Positions 17,525-26,395 are shown, counted from the stretch's first letter. The stretch is 64,000 nt of DNA from JAJCYK01 sp965212195 (GCA_965212195.1 CBDBUW010000013.1:186001-250000), one strand, 5' to 3'. Notes: generated by a model not told the origin, from the letters alone. A program made the numbers and translations.

Positions 17525-18459
17525 TTCTCTTTCAACCATATTGGGAAGGTTTTGGATTCATGATTTTTACCAATGATCTCCTTATACAACTCCGGTCGGC
17601 GGGCTTTTCGGTATCTAAACCCGCCTGCTAGTTCCAGCTTATCTTTAGTTAACGTAGCAAGAGCGATGTCGTCACCGAATGATTTGATTTCCGATAGTAT
17701 TTCACCGTAAGGATCAAGTATCATGGAATTCCCATTTTTAAGATGCTCTCCGTCGTAGCCTATAGGATTGCTAAAAGCGTAGTAAACGCCGTTGTCGTAA
17801 GCGCGTGCCGGTAGCCAGCGCATTAACCAGGCTCTGCCCTTGGGACCGTCGAATTCCTTCCGTAATGATCCAGGATCGCTATGACGATTTTGCCAAAACT
17901 CGTCATCGACATATCCCCGTCCGGGCATGCTGGAGGGAGTACATCCCGTAACATGAGGAGCGAAGATCAACTCTGCACCTAATAAAACCGTGGCCCGTAC
18001 GTTCTCGATCACATTATTATCATAGCAAATCAGAATTCCACATCGCCAGCCCATGAGGTCAAATACACAATAGTCATCACCAGCACTCAAGTACGGATTG
18101 ATAAAAGGATGCAGCTTACGATGCTTGGCTATCAGTCCTTCCGGGGTTACACAGACATAGGTATTATAAAGCATGCCCTGCTCTACTTCTATTAAGCCGG
18201 CCAATATCGCTATATCATTTTCTTTAGCTATACTGGTCAGGGCTTCAGTGCTATCTCCTCCAGGAACCTGCTCAGCCAGGGCGGTAATCTCGGATCGACT
18301 AAGGTCTTTGGTATGGGTATAGGCTGTAATGCACATCTCGTGAAAGCTGATCACCTGCGCACTTTTTTCTTTAGCCTGAGCGGTCAAGGCCCTAATCACC
18401 GAGAGGTTATAGGCCTTATCACCGTTCTTAGGTTCATATTGAGCAACTGCCAGTTTCAT
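17521..18459 (-). CDS. Carbon-nitrogen hydrolase (nitrilase superfamily)
   Basis: Nitrilase-superfamily amidase of 312 residues, cytoplasmic. The catalytic triad is complete: Glu41 (SFHEMCITAY), Lys115 (KHRKLHPF) and Cys145 (GILICYDNNV), with YAFSNPIGYD downstream. These enzymes hydrolyse carbon-nitrogen bonds of small amides or N-carbamoyl compounds. Stop and start of the downstream epimerase overlap by four bases. A CDF-like transporter gene ends 22 bp upstream. Substrate unknown; an aliphatic amide or carbamoylated amine is the general expectation. Confidence 0.92.
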   Translation of the reverse strand: MKLAVAQYEPKNGDKAYNLSVIRALTAQAKEKSAQVISFHEMCITAYTHTKDLSRSEITALAEQVPGGDSTEALTSIAKENDIAILAGLIEVEQGMLYNTYVCVTPEGLIAKHRKLHPFINPYLSAGDDYCVFDLMGWRCGILICYDNNVIENVRATVLLGAELIFAPHVTGCTPSSMPGRGYVDDEFWQNRHSDPGSLRKEFDGPKGRAWLMRWLPARAYDNGVYYAFSNPIGYDGEHLKNGNSMILDPYGEILSEIKSFGDDIALATLTKDKLELAGGFRYRKARRPELYKEIIGKNHESKTFPIWLKEK

Positions 18460-18481
18460 GGTTATATGATGTTGGGAATTT

Positions 18482-19060
18482 CTATGTTTTACCTAGTTTC
18501 AACATTTTAATAGCACCTCTCATTACCAATAAGAACACTATTGTTCCGACAATAAGGTCTGGTTTGTTTGTGTTCAACCAAATTACCAATAATCCAGCAG
18601 TGATAACACCAAAGTTAATGATCACATCATTAGCCGTGAAGATCATACTGGCTTTTATATGGGCCTCTTCCTTGTTTTTTGATTTTTGTAAAAGGTATAG
18701 GCAAATAATATTGGCAAACAAAGCAAAAATTGAAACGATAATCATGGTTTTTGGATTTGGCAGCTCTTCCACATTCCAGAAGCGCCTCAGTACTTCCAAG
18801 AAACCCATGCCGGCCAAGGTAAGCTGTAAATAGCCTGCTGTTTTGGCGATCCTTTTTTTTAGTAAGGCCGTGCCACCCACTGCAATCAAACTCAAGCCAT
18901 AGACAATGGAGTCCGCCAGCATATCCAGACTATCAGCCACCAGTCCCATGGATGCTGAGATCAAGCCGAATATTATTTCAATAAGAAAGAACGAAAAATT
19001 GATAATCAGGATGGTCCATAACAGTTTCCTTTGTGCTATATCCCCGCCGGATTGATCCAA
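18482..19060 (-). CDS. Short cation-diffusion-facilitator-like transporter
   Basis: CDF-family membrane protein of 192 residues, about five to six helices, without the C-terminal cytoplasmic metal-binding domain found in full-length CDFs (about 290-300 residues). The metal site of helix 2 reads VADSLDMLAD, with D43, D46 and D50 (an AD-x-x-D-x-x-x-D form of the usual AD-x-H-x-x-x-D). In helix 5 the partner region is TANDVIINFGV, where an Asn stands where a second Asp is common. The start is a TTG, since no in-frame ATG precedes MDQSGGD. Short versions of this family are known; transported ion uncertain. Confidence 0.78.
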   Translation of the reverse strand: MDQSGGDIAQRKLLWTILIINFSFFLIEIIFGLISASMGLVADSLDMLADSIVYGLSLIAVGGTALLKKRIAKTAGYLQLTLAGMGFLEVLRRFWNVEELPNPKTMIIVSIFALFANIICLYLLQKSKNKEEAHIKASMIFTANDVIINFGVITAGLLVIWLNTNKPDLIVGTIVFLLVMRGAIKMLKLGKT

Positions 19061-19068
19061 TACCTCAG

Positions 19069-21162
19069 TTATTTTTGTTCATTCCTAAATACACCTTCAT
19101 GCAACACCTCAATACGTTGGACATTTTTTTCTACATCTTCCCGATAGTATAGGGCATCACGCATCTTCTTATCTGAAAATAATTGCAGCTGATCGCCCCG
19201 GTGCCTGGAACCCTCCTGGGTTGAATTGCCATAACTTAACAATACATTGGCTTTTACTTTCTCTCCGAATTCAATAATGCTCACCCAGGAGTCACCGCCC
19301 CCAATTTTATATTGCCCATTTTCAAAACTACGGGGCCAGGCCACCCGAACCACGCCAAAGTTTCCTGCGGCTCCGTTGCCCGGCAGGTCGATGTCATGGT
19401 AGTTGATACGATAAACTTCACCCCAGCTCACATCAAGTCTCCCGCCATTATCCATCAGGCTTTGAGCCGCTTTTTCCAAGGCTGATACTGCGGATTGCGG
19501 ATCGGATAACCCGTCTGGGGTTGCCAGTGGGTCTTGTTGATCCCAAGGTTTACTAAAAGCTTGTGGCCCTCTCAGCCTAGCTTCTCGCACCCATTGAGTA
19601 AAGAGCACAGTTCCCACACTATGGTTATTAGCTTGACGGTCCCAGGATTCCAGGACTTTTTTGGCCTCTTGAGCCAGCGCTCCGCCGTATTGATCCACTG
19701 CTGAAAAAAGATCGTCCAAGATCCTGTCGGCCAGTGACATGCGCGTGGAAAGCTTATAATCCCTCAGCTCTTCAAAAGTGATGGATTGATCATTGTGAAG
19801 CATAATGGCGGATTGTTGAGGACGGAACGACATACCTCGGGGGGCCATATATGGGGGGAAGTCATTGGGATTAAGAGCCAGAGGGTAGGTGCAGGTCCAT
19901 GGTGGATCGTTAGAGTTCTGTAACCAGCCGGAAGTGGGGTTTTTAACTTTGGGCAGATCCTCATACGGGTGCACCTGGGTCCAGATATCAGAGGATTTAC
20001 CCCCATTGATAATATTGTTCCAATAATCCCAACCTCCGTTAGATCGCACGGGGACCTGACCGTTGAACAAATAGAAAATATTGTCTTGCCTATCGGCATA
20101 CATGACATTCCAAAAGGGAATCTGCGCTAATCGCAGGGCTTCTTCGAATTCATCGAAGTTGGTGGATTTTCCCATTCTCACCCATTGCAGCATGCTATTA
20201 GGCCGGTTGTAGCCTACCATTCTTACAGCCAGTGCTTTGGAGGCACCCATCTTCACCACCGGTCCATGAGCTGACTTCAAAACAGTGATTTCTTGTGAGC
20301 CCATTTTACCTTGGTTGTCTTTCACATTAATGGTTTTGGTTTTGCTTTCAAAGGGAGTTTCTTCATTATCCAGCAAGTAGCCATCACCACTTAATTCAAG
20401 CTCATAGGTATCGGCATTATCAATGGTATTGTCGGTATGGCTCCATCCCAGGTGGTCACTAAATCCCAGGGCGATTACCGGAAACCCCACCAAAGTGGCA
20501 CCATAGAGGTTATAATCCCCTGTGTTATAGTGCATTTCCACAAATAAATACTCATCCCACCAGGGTAGGTGCGGGTTTTGGACCAGCATAGAATTCCCGC
20601 TGGCCGATCGCGATGCTGCGATGGCATAGGTATTGGATCCTTTATCTTCCCACTGCGAAACACGACCAAGCTCGCTGCCCCCCACAAAGGAGGTATAGAC
20701 TACAAACATGGAATGCAGGTTCACATCTGCAGGTTCAATGGGTAACACTACTTTTTTATCCTCATCTAAAGCTTCAGGATGAGCCTCAGCGTAGGCATTC
20801 AGCCCCTTTACAAAAGATGCAATGATTCTCTGCAGTTCAGGGTCTTGATTATCAGTCCATTCCCGCGCCAATTCCGGAAATCCCAAGGTGTGTATAAGCA
20901 TGTCGGTTTCCAGATAATCCTCTCCCCAGTACTCAGCTCCTTGGCCACGGGAGCGACCATAAAGCTCGAGTATTAAATTGCCGTGGAGGTGCATCTGAGC
21001 ATAGCCTGCGGAAAAATAGAGTTCTTCTTGATTTTGAGCGTATATATGGGGCACTCCCCATTGGTCCCAAATGATCTCGGTAGCGGCTGGTGGTGGTTCA
21101 GTAGTACTACAGGAAAGAATTAGCGCAATCAGGGAAAGAAAGATCCAGGTTATGTATGTCAT
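19069..21162 (-). CDS. Penicillin acylase / acyl-homoserine-lactone acylase family lipoprotein
   Basis: Ntn-hydrolase of 697 residues, lipoprotein (LILSC, Cys18), that is made as a precursor and self-cleaves to two chains. The new N-terminal nucleophile is Ser176 in DKGSNTYAIA (cleavage between Gly175 and Ser176). Typical supporting motifs follow: NPHLPWWDEYLFVEMHY, the WSHTDN loop, the N-terminal part of the beta chain, and GGDSWVSIIEFGEKVKANVL near the C-terminus. Members hydrolyse amide bonds of beta-lactams, homoserine lactones or other N-acyl amines. Located in the outer envelope. No quorum-sensing genes are adjacent, so the substrate is open. Confidence 0.92.
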   Translation of the reverse strand: MTYITWIFLSLIALILSCSTTEPPPAATEIIWDQWGVPHIYAQNQEELYFSAGYAQMHLHGNLILELYGRSRGQGAEYWGEDYLETDMLIHTLGFPELAREWTDNQDPELQRIIASFVKGLNAYAEAHPEALDEDKKVVLPIEPADVNLHSMFVVYTSFVGGSELGRVSQWEDKGSNTYAIAASRSASGNSMLVQNPHLPWWDEYLFVEMHYNTGDYNLYGATLVGFPVIALGFSDHLGWSHTDNTIDNADTYELELSGDGYLLDNEETPFESKTKTINVKDNQGKMGSQEITVLKSAHGPVVKMGASKALAVRMVGYNRPNSMLQWVRMGKSTNFDEFEEALRLAQIPFWNVMYADRQDNIFYLFNGQVPVRSNGGWDYWNNIINGGKSSDIWTQVHPYEDLPKVKNPTSGWLQNSNDPPWTCTYPLALNPNDFPPYMAPRGMSFRPQQSAIMLHNDQSITFEELRDYKLSTRMSLADRILDDLFSAVDQYGGALAQEAKKVLESWDRQANNHSVGTVLFTQWVREARLRGPQAFSKPWDQQDPLATPDGLSDPQSAVSALEKAAQSLMDNGGRLDVSWGEVYRINYHDIDLPGNGAAGNFGVVRVAWPRSFENGQYKIGGGDSWVSIIEFGEKVKANVLLSYGNSTQEGSRHRGDQLQLFSDKKMRDALYYREDVEKNVQRIEVLHEGVFRNEQK

Positions 21163-21224
21163 ACTATACTGGTTTCAGGATGAACAATAATAATAGTGAT
21201 TATTTTTCGAAAATTGGTATAGCA

Positions 21225-21420
21225 GCCTGGGCTTCCTCCATTCAAGAAATCCCCGGATTTATTCCGGGGTCTATTGGAATCCTTCTCGGTTCTTGAATTT
21301 ATGTGGGATCCAACTAGCCAAAAAAGTAGACCCCCGCAAGTCCCTGGACTTTGTCCGGGTTGCGGGGGTCTCTTGAGATGGGGGACTTTATTCGGATGCG
21401 GGATCTCTTAGGGTGGCCGA
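21225..21420. repeat. Structured intergenic element, copy A
   Basis: An approx. 195-bp segment with a hairpin CCCCGGA (21251-21257) / TCCGGGG (21263-21269) and a longer one with perfect 12-bp arms, AGACCCCCGCAA (21328-21339) and TTGCGGGGGTCT (21360-21371). A second diverged copy lies at about 29600-29830. Neighbouring parts also match, such as GGATTTATTCCGGGGT and the AGTAG(A)CCCCCGCAA region. Confidence 0.65.
21322..21371 (-). terminator. Hairpin terminator of the AhpD-like gene
   Basis: Read on the minus strand, the perfect 12-bp stem (21328-21371) is followed by TACTTTTTTGG, a T run (21321-21326 as A's on plus). It lies about 64 bp beyond the stop codon of the AhpD-like gene, so it can end the minus-strand transcript. 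Confidence 0.6.
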
Positions 21421-21434
21421 CAAGCCTTCCTTTC

Positions 21435-21983
21435 TTAAGCTACAGCACTGTGCTGCGGTGCCAGAGGAAAGTCAATAGGAGTGTCCGCAATATGGTTCAG
21501 GTAGTTGGTAAACGTATTCAAAGCTACCAAGCCAATGACATCCACCAAAGCGCCTTTATTATAACCCGCTTGGAAAAAGGCTTCAATGGTAGCTTCCTGA
21601 GGATGCCCTCTGCGTTCCGTAATTTCCTTAGCTAAATCCGTCAAGGCTTTGATCTTGTGATCGGAAACTTGACCATTGCGAATATCTAAGGTCTGGTCTT
21701 CAGTGAAACCAAGCATCTTACCGATGGCAGTATGGGCTGATAAACAATATTGGCATTGATTGGTCTCTCCAACCGCCAGGGCTACCGCTTCCACTTCCTT
21801 AGCATTGAGGTTCCCTTTTTTTAAAGTTTCTCCCAAGTCCAAAAGGGCTTTTAACCCGTAATGTGAGTTGGCGGTAACCGCGTACAGATTTGGCACCATA
21901 CCCACCTTTTGTATCAAGCCATCAAAAATGGCTTGAGTTTCGCTTCCAATTTGATCTTGATTCAATACTTCTAAATTTTTCAT
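21435..21983 (-). CDS. Carboxymuconolactone decarboxylase-like (AhpD-type) peroxidase protein
   Basis: AhpD-like protein of 182 residues with the all-alpha CMD fold. The redox motif is complete: Glu73, then CQYCLSAHT (Cys77, Cys80, His84), the catalytic pair and proton relay of alkylhydroperoxidase D-like enzymes. Such proteins reduce organic peroxides or act as oxidative-stress-linked thiol reductants. Its promoter carries the same TTTTATACTA-w2-TGGTCAAAAA block as the TetR gene next door, indicating repression by that regulator. Cytoplasmic. Confidence 0.92.
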   Translation of the reverse strand: MKNLEVLNQDQIGSETQAIFDGLIQKVGMVPNLYAVTANSHYGLKALLDLGETLKKGNLNAKEVEAVALAVGETNQCQYCLSAHTAIGKMLGFTEDQTLDIRNGQVSDHKIKALTDLAKEITERRGHPQEATIEAFFQAGYNKGALVDVIGLVALNTFTNYLNHIADTPIDFPLAPQHSAVA

Positions 21984-21989
21984 GATTCT

Positions 21990-22012
21990 ATTTTATACTA
22001 AATGGTCAAAAA
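21990..22012. promoter_or_regulatory. Candidate TetR operator/promoter of the AhpD-like gene
   Basis: TTTTATACTAAATGGTCAAAAA sits about 8 bp upstream of the AhpD-like start codon (minus strand reading TTTTTGACCATTTAGTATAAAA, a -35-like TTGAC and a TATAAA box). The core is the quasi-palindrome ACTA-AA-TGGT. The same block lies at the TetR gene start; see 22614-22636. Confidence 0.55.
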
Positions 22013-22031
22013 TTAATTAAAAAAAATTTCT

Positions 22032-22613
22032 CTAACTCAAGATCTGTAAACTCAATTTCAATATGGGTTCCAGATCTTTACGATGGGGATACATGCGCCG
22101 GGTCACATTAATCCCGTTCCATAGGTTAATTAGATAACGGGCTCTGACTTCCGTATTTTGATTTGACAACTGCTTTAAGTCAACCGCTTTGTCCAGAGCC
22201 TTTTTAAAGAGACTCTCCAACGTTTTTAATTTCTCAATAGCTTGCTTTTCCAACTCACTATCAATACTGGCCAACTCCGATACAGCATTACCGAAAAAAC
22301 AGCCTTTCAGATGCTGCGCAGGGTCTTCCGGATCACATACCTCTCGAAAGAGGTTTCGTACTACCTCCATCGGCTGATCACTAGCCTCTATCTGGCGGTC
22401 CAGATCGCTGAAAACTTGCTGGCTATAATGCGACACCACTCTTTGAAATAGACTTTTCTTACTGCCAAAGGCATTGTAAAGACTTCCTTTATTAAGGTGC
22501 ATGGCTGCCAAGAGGTCCTCGGTAGTAGTAGACTCATAACCCTTGGTCCAGAATATTTCTGTAGCCTGCTTTAAAACTGTGTCTTCATCAAATGTCCGAT
22601 GTCGTCCCGCCAT
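22032..22613 (-). CDS. TetR/AcrR-family transcriptional regulator
   Basis: TetR-family repressor of 193 residues. The N-terminal helix-turn-helix is clear: ATEIFWTKGYESTTTEDLLA, then NKGSLYNAFGSKKSLFQRV, the SLYNAFGSK recognition helix of the YxaF/LmrA-like group. The C-terminal ligand domain includes LKGCFFGNAVSELASID, the TetR_C signature with a conserved GC-x-x-GN pattern. Its start codon overlaps the same TATACTA-TGGTCA block that precedes the AhpD-like gene, so it likely represses both genes. It is 48 bp upstream of the AhpD-like gene on the same strand and probably transcribed as a separate or shared unit. Confidence 0.9.
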   Translation of the reverse strand: MAGRHRTFDEDTVLKQATEIFWTKGYESTTTEDLLAAMHLNKGSLYNAFGSKKSLFQRVVSHYSQQVFSDLDRQIEASDQPMEVVRNLFREVCDPEDPAQHLKGCFFGNAVSELASIDSELEKQAIEKLKTLESLFKKALDKAVDLKQLSNQNTEVRARYLINLWNGINVTRRMYPHRKDLEPILKLSLQILS

Positions 22614-22636
22614 TTTATACTATTTGGTCAAAAACT
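22612..22636. promoter_or_regulatory. Candidate TetR auto-operator at the start of its gene
   Basis: ATTTTATACTATTTGGTCAAA lies directly at the TetR start codon and differs from the AhpD-promoter block only at the two central bases (TT against AA), with all 20 flanking bases matching or nearly so. The minus-strand reading TTTTTGACCAAATAGTATAA places -35 and -10-like boxes just before the ATG. Confidence 0.55.
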
Positions 22637-22686
22637 ATTTATACAACGGCAACCCATAATCAAAAGTTTCAATTTTTTAAAAAAAA

Positions 22687-23547
22687 TTACAAAGTTCCCA
22701 TTTTTCCCCCTTGATAATCATCAATAGCCTGGCGTAATTCTTCAGGGGTATTCATTACAAAAGGTCCGTATTGGGCTAATGGTTCATAGATAGGCTCGCC
22801 GCTTACCACCAAGATCCTGCCGTGATCGATGCCTTCCAGCTCAATATCGCTGCCGTCAAAGTTAAAGTCCACCAACTGCCGGCCCTCTAGCAGCGTGTCG
22901 TTTACTTTGGTGGCTCCACCCAGTTGGTACACCAATAGATGCCAATCCGATTCGGTGGGTATGCTCACTTTACCAGATGGTTGTAAGTTCAAGGTGTAAG
23001 CAGTAATGGGAGTAGGATGCTGTACAGGCCCTGTTAACCCATTATAAGAACCGCATACTACATTCAGTTGTAGAAGGCCTTCTTCGTCCAGAAACCTGGG
23101 AATTTCTTGCTGATCGAAGGGCTGATAGCTAGGAGCTGTCATCTTTAAGGCAGCCGGCAGATTAACCCATAATTGGATGATCTCCAAAGTACCCCCTCGG
23201 TTGACAAATTCCTCCCCTGCAAATTCAGAATGAATGATCCCACTCCCCGCACTCATCCATTGCACACCTCCGTTAGAGACCACTCTCTGGTTACCCAGGC
23301 TGTCCTCGTGCGCCACTTCACCGGAAAACACAAAAGTCACCGGTGCGAAACCCCGGTGAGGATGGGCTCCGATCTCCATAGGGTTTTGACCAGGAGTAAC
23401 CTCAATGGGTCCCAAGTGATGCAGCAACAAAAAGGGACTGATCTGCTCAACTTTGGTCGTGGGCAAAGGCTGGCCGATGGTCAGGGAGCCCATCTGCACA
23501 TCTTCGGTGGGGATAATTTGACGGATACTTCTAAGAGCCGAACTCAT
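22687..23547 (-). CDS. Pirin family protein
   Basis: Bicupin pirin of 286 residues. The metal ligands are present in the right order in the N-terminal cupin: His62 and His64 (AHPHRG), His106 and Glu108 (GIIHSEF), matching the His-His-His-Glu set that in characterised pirins gives quercetinase or redox-sensor activity. The C-terminal cupin ends YDLAQYGPFVMNTPEEL-like, here PLAQYGPFVMNTPEELRQAI, the family signature. No operator like that of the AhpD/TetR genes is visible in front of it, although the gene is next to them. Cytoplasmic; role probably oxidative or aromatic-compound response. Confidence 0.93.
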   Translation of the reverse strand: MSSALRSIRQIIPTEDVQMGSLTIGQPLPTTKVEQISPFLLLHHLGPIEVTPGQNPMEIGAHPHRGFAPVTFVFSGEVAHEDSLGNQRVVSNGGVQWMSAGSGIIHSEFAGEEFVNRGGTLEIIQLWVNLPAALKMTAPSYQPFDQQEIPRFLDEEGLLQLNVVCGSYNGLTGPVQHPTPITAYTLNLQPSGKVSIPTESDWHLLVYQLGGATKVNDTLLEGRQLVDFNFDGSDIELEGIDHGRILVVSGEPIYEPLAQYGPFVMNTPEELRQAIDDYQGGKMGTL

Positions 23548-23584
23548 AAGCTGGACTTGTCATTAAATTTTCTAAATTGATTGT

Positions 23585-24349
23585 ATGAAGATACTTAAAA
23601 GTCTCAATCTCATTATCAACTATCGCACGGTAATCGTAACTCTGCTGTCACTGGCTGCTACCTGGCTGTGTCTGAAGTTCAATTACACCGCTAATTTTCC
23701 TTTGACCCTAATAGGTATTGCTATTGTTTTTCCCATAGTATTTAGTATCAACAGCGCATACCGCCGTCGTGAAAGTGCTCTTCAACATCTTTCGGATTTT
23801 AAAATGCACGGACTGGCTATTTATTTTGCCGGTCGTGACTGGATAGATTCACAATCCCTGGCCACTGAGATCAAAGACACTTTGCAAAACCTATTTCAAC
23901 AGATGAGTGACTTAATGCACAGTAAAACGGTTGATGTGCAAAAAGAACAAAGGGTTCACTACGCTTTTTCCCAATTAAGCGGGTTGCTTCAAAAATTCCG
24001 GGACACAGGTCTGGCTGGAGGGGAGATTTCCCGAATCAGCCAATATCTGAGCAAGATGATGATCGCTTTTGACAAAATGAAGATCATTTTGCACTATCGT
24101 ACCCCTATTACACTACGGGCCTATAACAAAGTCTTTATCTACACCTTTCCTATTATCTACGGGCCTTACTTTGCTTATACTTTTGAAAGTTACTCCGGCG
24201 GTTTAGGCTATATGATGCCTATCATGTTTTCCTTTATCATGGTGAGCCTGGACAACATTCAGGACCATTTGGAAAACCCCTACGACCTGGTGGGAGAGGA
24301 CGATGTGAAACTGGAGGTGGAGGAGTATATGAGGTATTTGGAGCACTAA
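23585..24349 (+). CDS. Bestrophin-like membrane protein
   Basis: Membrane protein of 254 residues with two N-terminal helices (about 13-52) and a C-terminal hydrophobic pair (about 183-215). The tail LDNIQDHLENPYDLVGEDDV resembles the conserved bestrophin tail, where IGEELENPF(G)-x-D-x-ND forms the calcium clasp. The central helical region lies on the cytoplasmic side, as in YneE/UPF0187 bestrophins, which form pentameric chloride or other anion channels. The match is distant. It is the only plus-strand gene among minus-strand neighbours and begins 38 bp from the divergent pirin start. Confidence 0.5.
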   Translation: MKILKSLNLIINYRTVIVTLLSLAATWLCLKFNYTANFPLTLIGIAIVFPIVFSINSAYRRRESALQHLSDFKMHGLAIYFAGRDWIDSQSLATEIKDTLQNLFQQMSDLMHSKTVDVQKEQRVHYAFSQLSGLLQKFRDTGLAGGEISRISQYLSKMMIAFDKMKIILHYRTPITLRAYNKVFIYTFPIIYGPYFAYTFESYSGGLGYMMPIMFSFIMVSLDNIQDHLENPYDLVGEDDVKLEVEEYMRYLEH

Positions 24350-24457
24350 TGAATTCCTTCCTGGTAAAACCCTTGATGAGTGTCATGTGGATAATATGTA
24401 TTTAACGGACATCACCCCATCAGATCATTTGTTGTTACGAATCATTGCCCTAAGTGG

Positions 24458-25717
24458 TTATTTATAACCAAAAATCAAAGGCAACAAAAATACTACAAAC
24501 ACCGTCCATGCGGTATAGATCGGCAAGTAGCGGGCAATGGTCCATTCCACACGGCGGATGTCCTGGTTCTTAAATACCACTTTATACAAATCCAGCATGA
24601 TCAACAGGAGATTACCGAAAATCAGCAGGTTGGATCCCAAAACAGCCGTTCTATTGGGCGTAAAGCCATATTCTTCTAGCCTATAGAGAATGGCCGATAA
24701 GGCTATTAGATCCACTACCAAGGTAATAATGGACAGTACGAAAAGCGTAATCTCGCTAAACCGTTGCTTTTTGCTAGTGGAGGTCTCGGTTACGGTAAAC
24801 ACAATAATGGCCATAACCCCCACGAGCATAAGGTTGAATACGATCAAAAACTCACGGTCGTGGTAAGGGTCTTTACCGGTGATCAAGATGCTTAACAAAT
24901 ACACGGTTAAAGTGATCAGTACCAGGGGACTGAAAATACTGGCAATAATAGGAGCTATTTTATTGGAGACCAGCGGATATTTTTTTATGATATAAGTAGC
25001 AACGATGGGGACGGATACCAGTCCTACTATAACCACAAATTCCAAATAGAATTTCTCAATGTTTAAATCAATAGCTTCAAACAGGCTCAAGGTTATCCCG
25101 GTTAGAATTCCTCCGGAGATAAGAATGATGGCGCCCAAAATAGCCAGGTCCCCATTGTACTTGATGTAATCCATGCGTAGCAGCTTGTCTTGGGTGTCAA
25201 ACTCAATGAACACCAACCCGTACAGGCACCATAGCATCAGGGGCAAATGAATATAAGCCAGATTGATTGAATGGGATTGGTCATTCCACGGCAGTAGGTT
25301 TATATAAATAGTGGCAACCAGAAAGACTCCCATGGTTATGCTCAGATGCTTGAAATTTAAGGCTTGATTTGACAGAAAGCCATAGAGAGTGAGACCAAAG
25401 AACACGATCAATCCGGTGTTGGCCTGGTAGAAATAGTACTTTTCAGGATCAAAATTAAGAAGGGTGGGCAGTTTAATCAGCACTCCGGTAGCCAGGCAGG
25501 TCAATACCAGGATCAGAATATCTTTACGATTATGCAAAACATCGGTTGTCGAAGGTTGCTCAAAGTCCAGCCGGGCTTTCCAAAATTCAGCGATAGGGTG
25601 GACCTTTATGTCCTCATAGATTTCCAGAAACGCCTTTGAAAACTCTCCTCCGTGGGCTTTATAGAGCTCTTCCAGTTGCCGGGGGTTGTTGATATTTTCT
25701 TTAATCTTGTCCTGCAT
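24458..25717 (-). CDS. DUF4153-like membrane protein
   Basis: Integral membrane protein of 419 residues with a soluble N-terminal part (about 1-65) and about ten transmembrane helices. The segment LYRLEEYGFTPNRTAVLGSN is the recognisable DUF4153 signature (RLxEYGxTPNRxxVLG), found in proteins that have an unknown envelope role. The gene overlaps the stop of the FKBP gene by 17 bp, so both are co-translated. Confidence 0.75.
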   Translation of the reverse strand: MQDKIKENINNPRQLEELYKAHGGEFSKAFLEIYEDIKVHPIAEFWKARLDFEQPSTTDVLHNRKDILILVLTCLATGVLIKLPTLLNFDPEKYYFYQANTGLIVFFGLTLYGFLSNQALNFKHLSITMGVFLVATIYINLLPWNDQSHSINLAYIHLPLMLWCLYGLVFIEFDTQDKLLRMDYIKYNGDLAILGAIILISGGILTGITLSLFEAIDLNIEKFYLEFVVIVGLVSVPIVATYIIKKYPLVSNKIAPIIASIFSPLVLITLTVYLLSILITGKDPYHDREFLIVFNLMLVGVMAIIVFTVTETSTSKKQRFSEITLFVLSIITLVVDLIALSAILYRLEEYGFTPNRTAVLGSNLLIFGNLLLIMLDLYKVVFKNQDIRRVEWTIARYLPIYTAWTVFVVFLLPLIFGYK

Positions 25718-26168
25718 CCAAACCGTTAGGGAGCTTCTTAATGATCTTATCCAAGATTATCTTAATCACCAGACCAGAGTCCGGTGAAATATGATCGGGA
25801 TACACCTGGCGAATGGCTAGATAGTGAGGGACCAACAGCTGTCTAATTTCTCCCTCTTTCATGCCTCTCAATCCTTCATCAACGCCTGCGGTAACTTGAT
25901 TAGCGCCGATCCTTATTTTTATAGGGTTACCGGAGTTTTCATTGCTGTATAACACGGTGCCGTTCAGGTAGCTGGTGGTTTCAAAAATCAGCACTTCGTC
26001 ACCCGGTTGTGCGCCGGGCCCGCTGCCTTCTTGTAGGATCTGGTATTGGAGACCGGACTCAGTGGCGGTAAACTCCTCACCCCTTTTATGTTCTCCGCCG
26101 GTTTTTTGGCAACCCAGAATAATAAGTACTAAGATTATTGTGCAAATATGGAATTTTCCAAGTTTCAC
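25701..26168 (-). CDS. FKBP-type peptidyl-prolyl isomerase lipoprotein
   Basis: Lipoprotein of 155 residues (LIILGC lipobox, Cys20) carrying one FKBP domain from about residue 40. Typical pieces: GLQYQILQEGSGPGAQPGDE, LNGTVLYSN, VDEGLRGMKEGEIRQLLVP and the last beta strand. Catalyses cis-trans isomerisation of prolyl bonds in envelope proteins. The C-terminal region is shorter than in Mip-type dimers, so it is probably monomeric. It overlaps the DUF4153 gene downstream. Confidence 0.9.
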   Translation of the reverse strand: MKLGKFHICTIILVLIILGCQKTGGEHKRGEEFTATESGLQYQILQEGSGPGAQPGDEVLIFETTSYLNGTVLYSNENSGNPIKIRIGANQVTAGVDEGLRGMKEGEIRQLLVPHYLAIRQVYPDHISPDSGLVIKIILDKIIKKLPNGLDAGQD

Positions 26169-26194
26169 AGGGCAGTGGCTTTAGACTACGGAAA

Positions 26195-26395
26195 TTAGGT
26201 ATTAGTATCGAGTTCTTGTTCGAAATTCAATAGTCCAATTAAGAGCTCATCATCTTCCTTATAAAATACCTGGGGGCAAGGATCCTGTGGTTTGGCAGCA
26301 ATCACCAGAAGTTGTGCAAGTCGCAGATCTGGATTATTTTGCCATATCCGCTCCAAGGTGCTCAATATTTTGGGGATTCTCTGGGTATCTCTCAT
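26195..26395 (-). CDS. Small conserved protein (66 aa)
   Basis: Protein of 66 residues, MRDTQRIPKILSTLERIWQN then NPDLRLAQLLVIAAKP. The form MRDxxRIxxILxxLxxIWxxNPDLRLxQL occurs in small proteins of many bacteria without known function. Predicted all-helical N-terminus, no signal. ATG with a purine-rich upstream. It lies 9 bp downstream of the TfoX-like gene on the same strand, likely one transcript with it. Confidence 0.75.
   Translation of the reverse strand: MRDTQRIPKILSTLERIWQNNPDLRLAQLLVIAAKPQDPCPQVFYKEDDELLIGLLNFEQELDTNT

Noticed and set aside
19069..21162. Acylase as part of a quorum-sensing locus
   Set aside because: No LuxI/LuxR-type gene is in the window; family membership alone does not show homoserine lactone as substrate.
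14130..21162. Canonical polysaccharide-utilisation locus
   Set aside because: No SusC/SusD pair and no hybrid two-component or ECF sigma regulator in the run.
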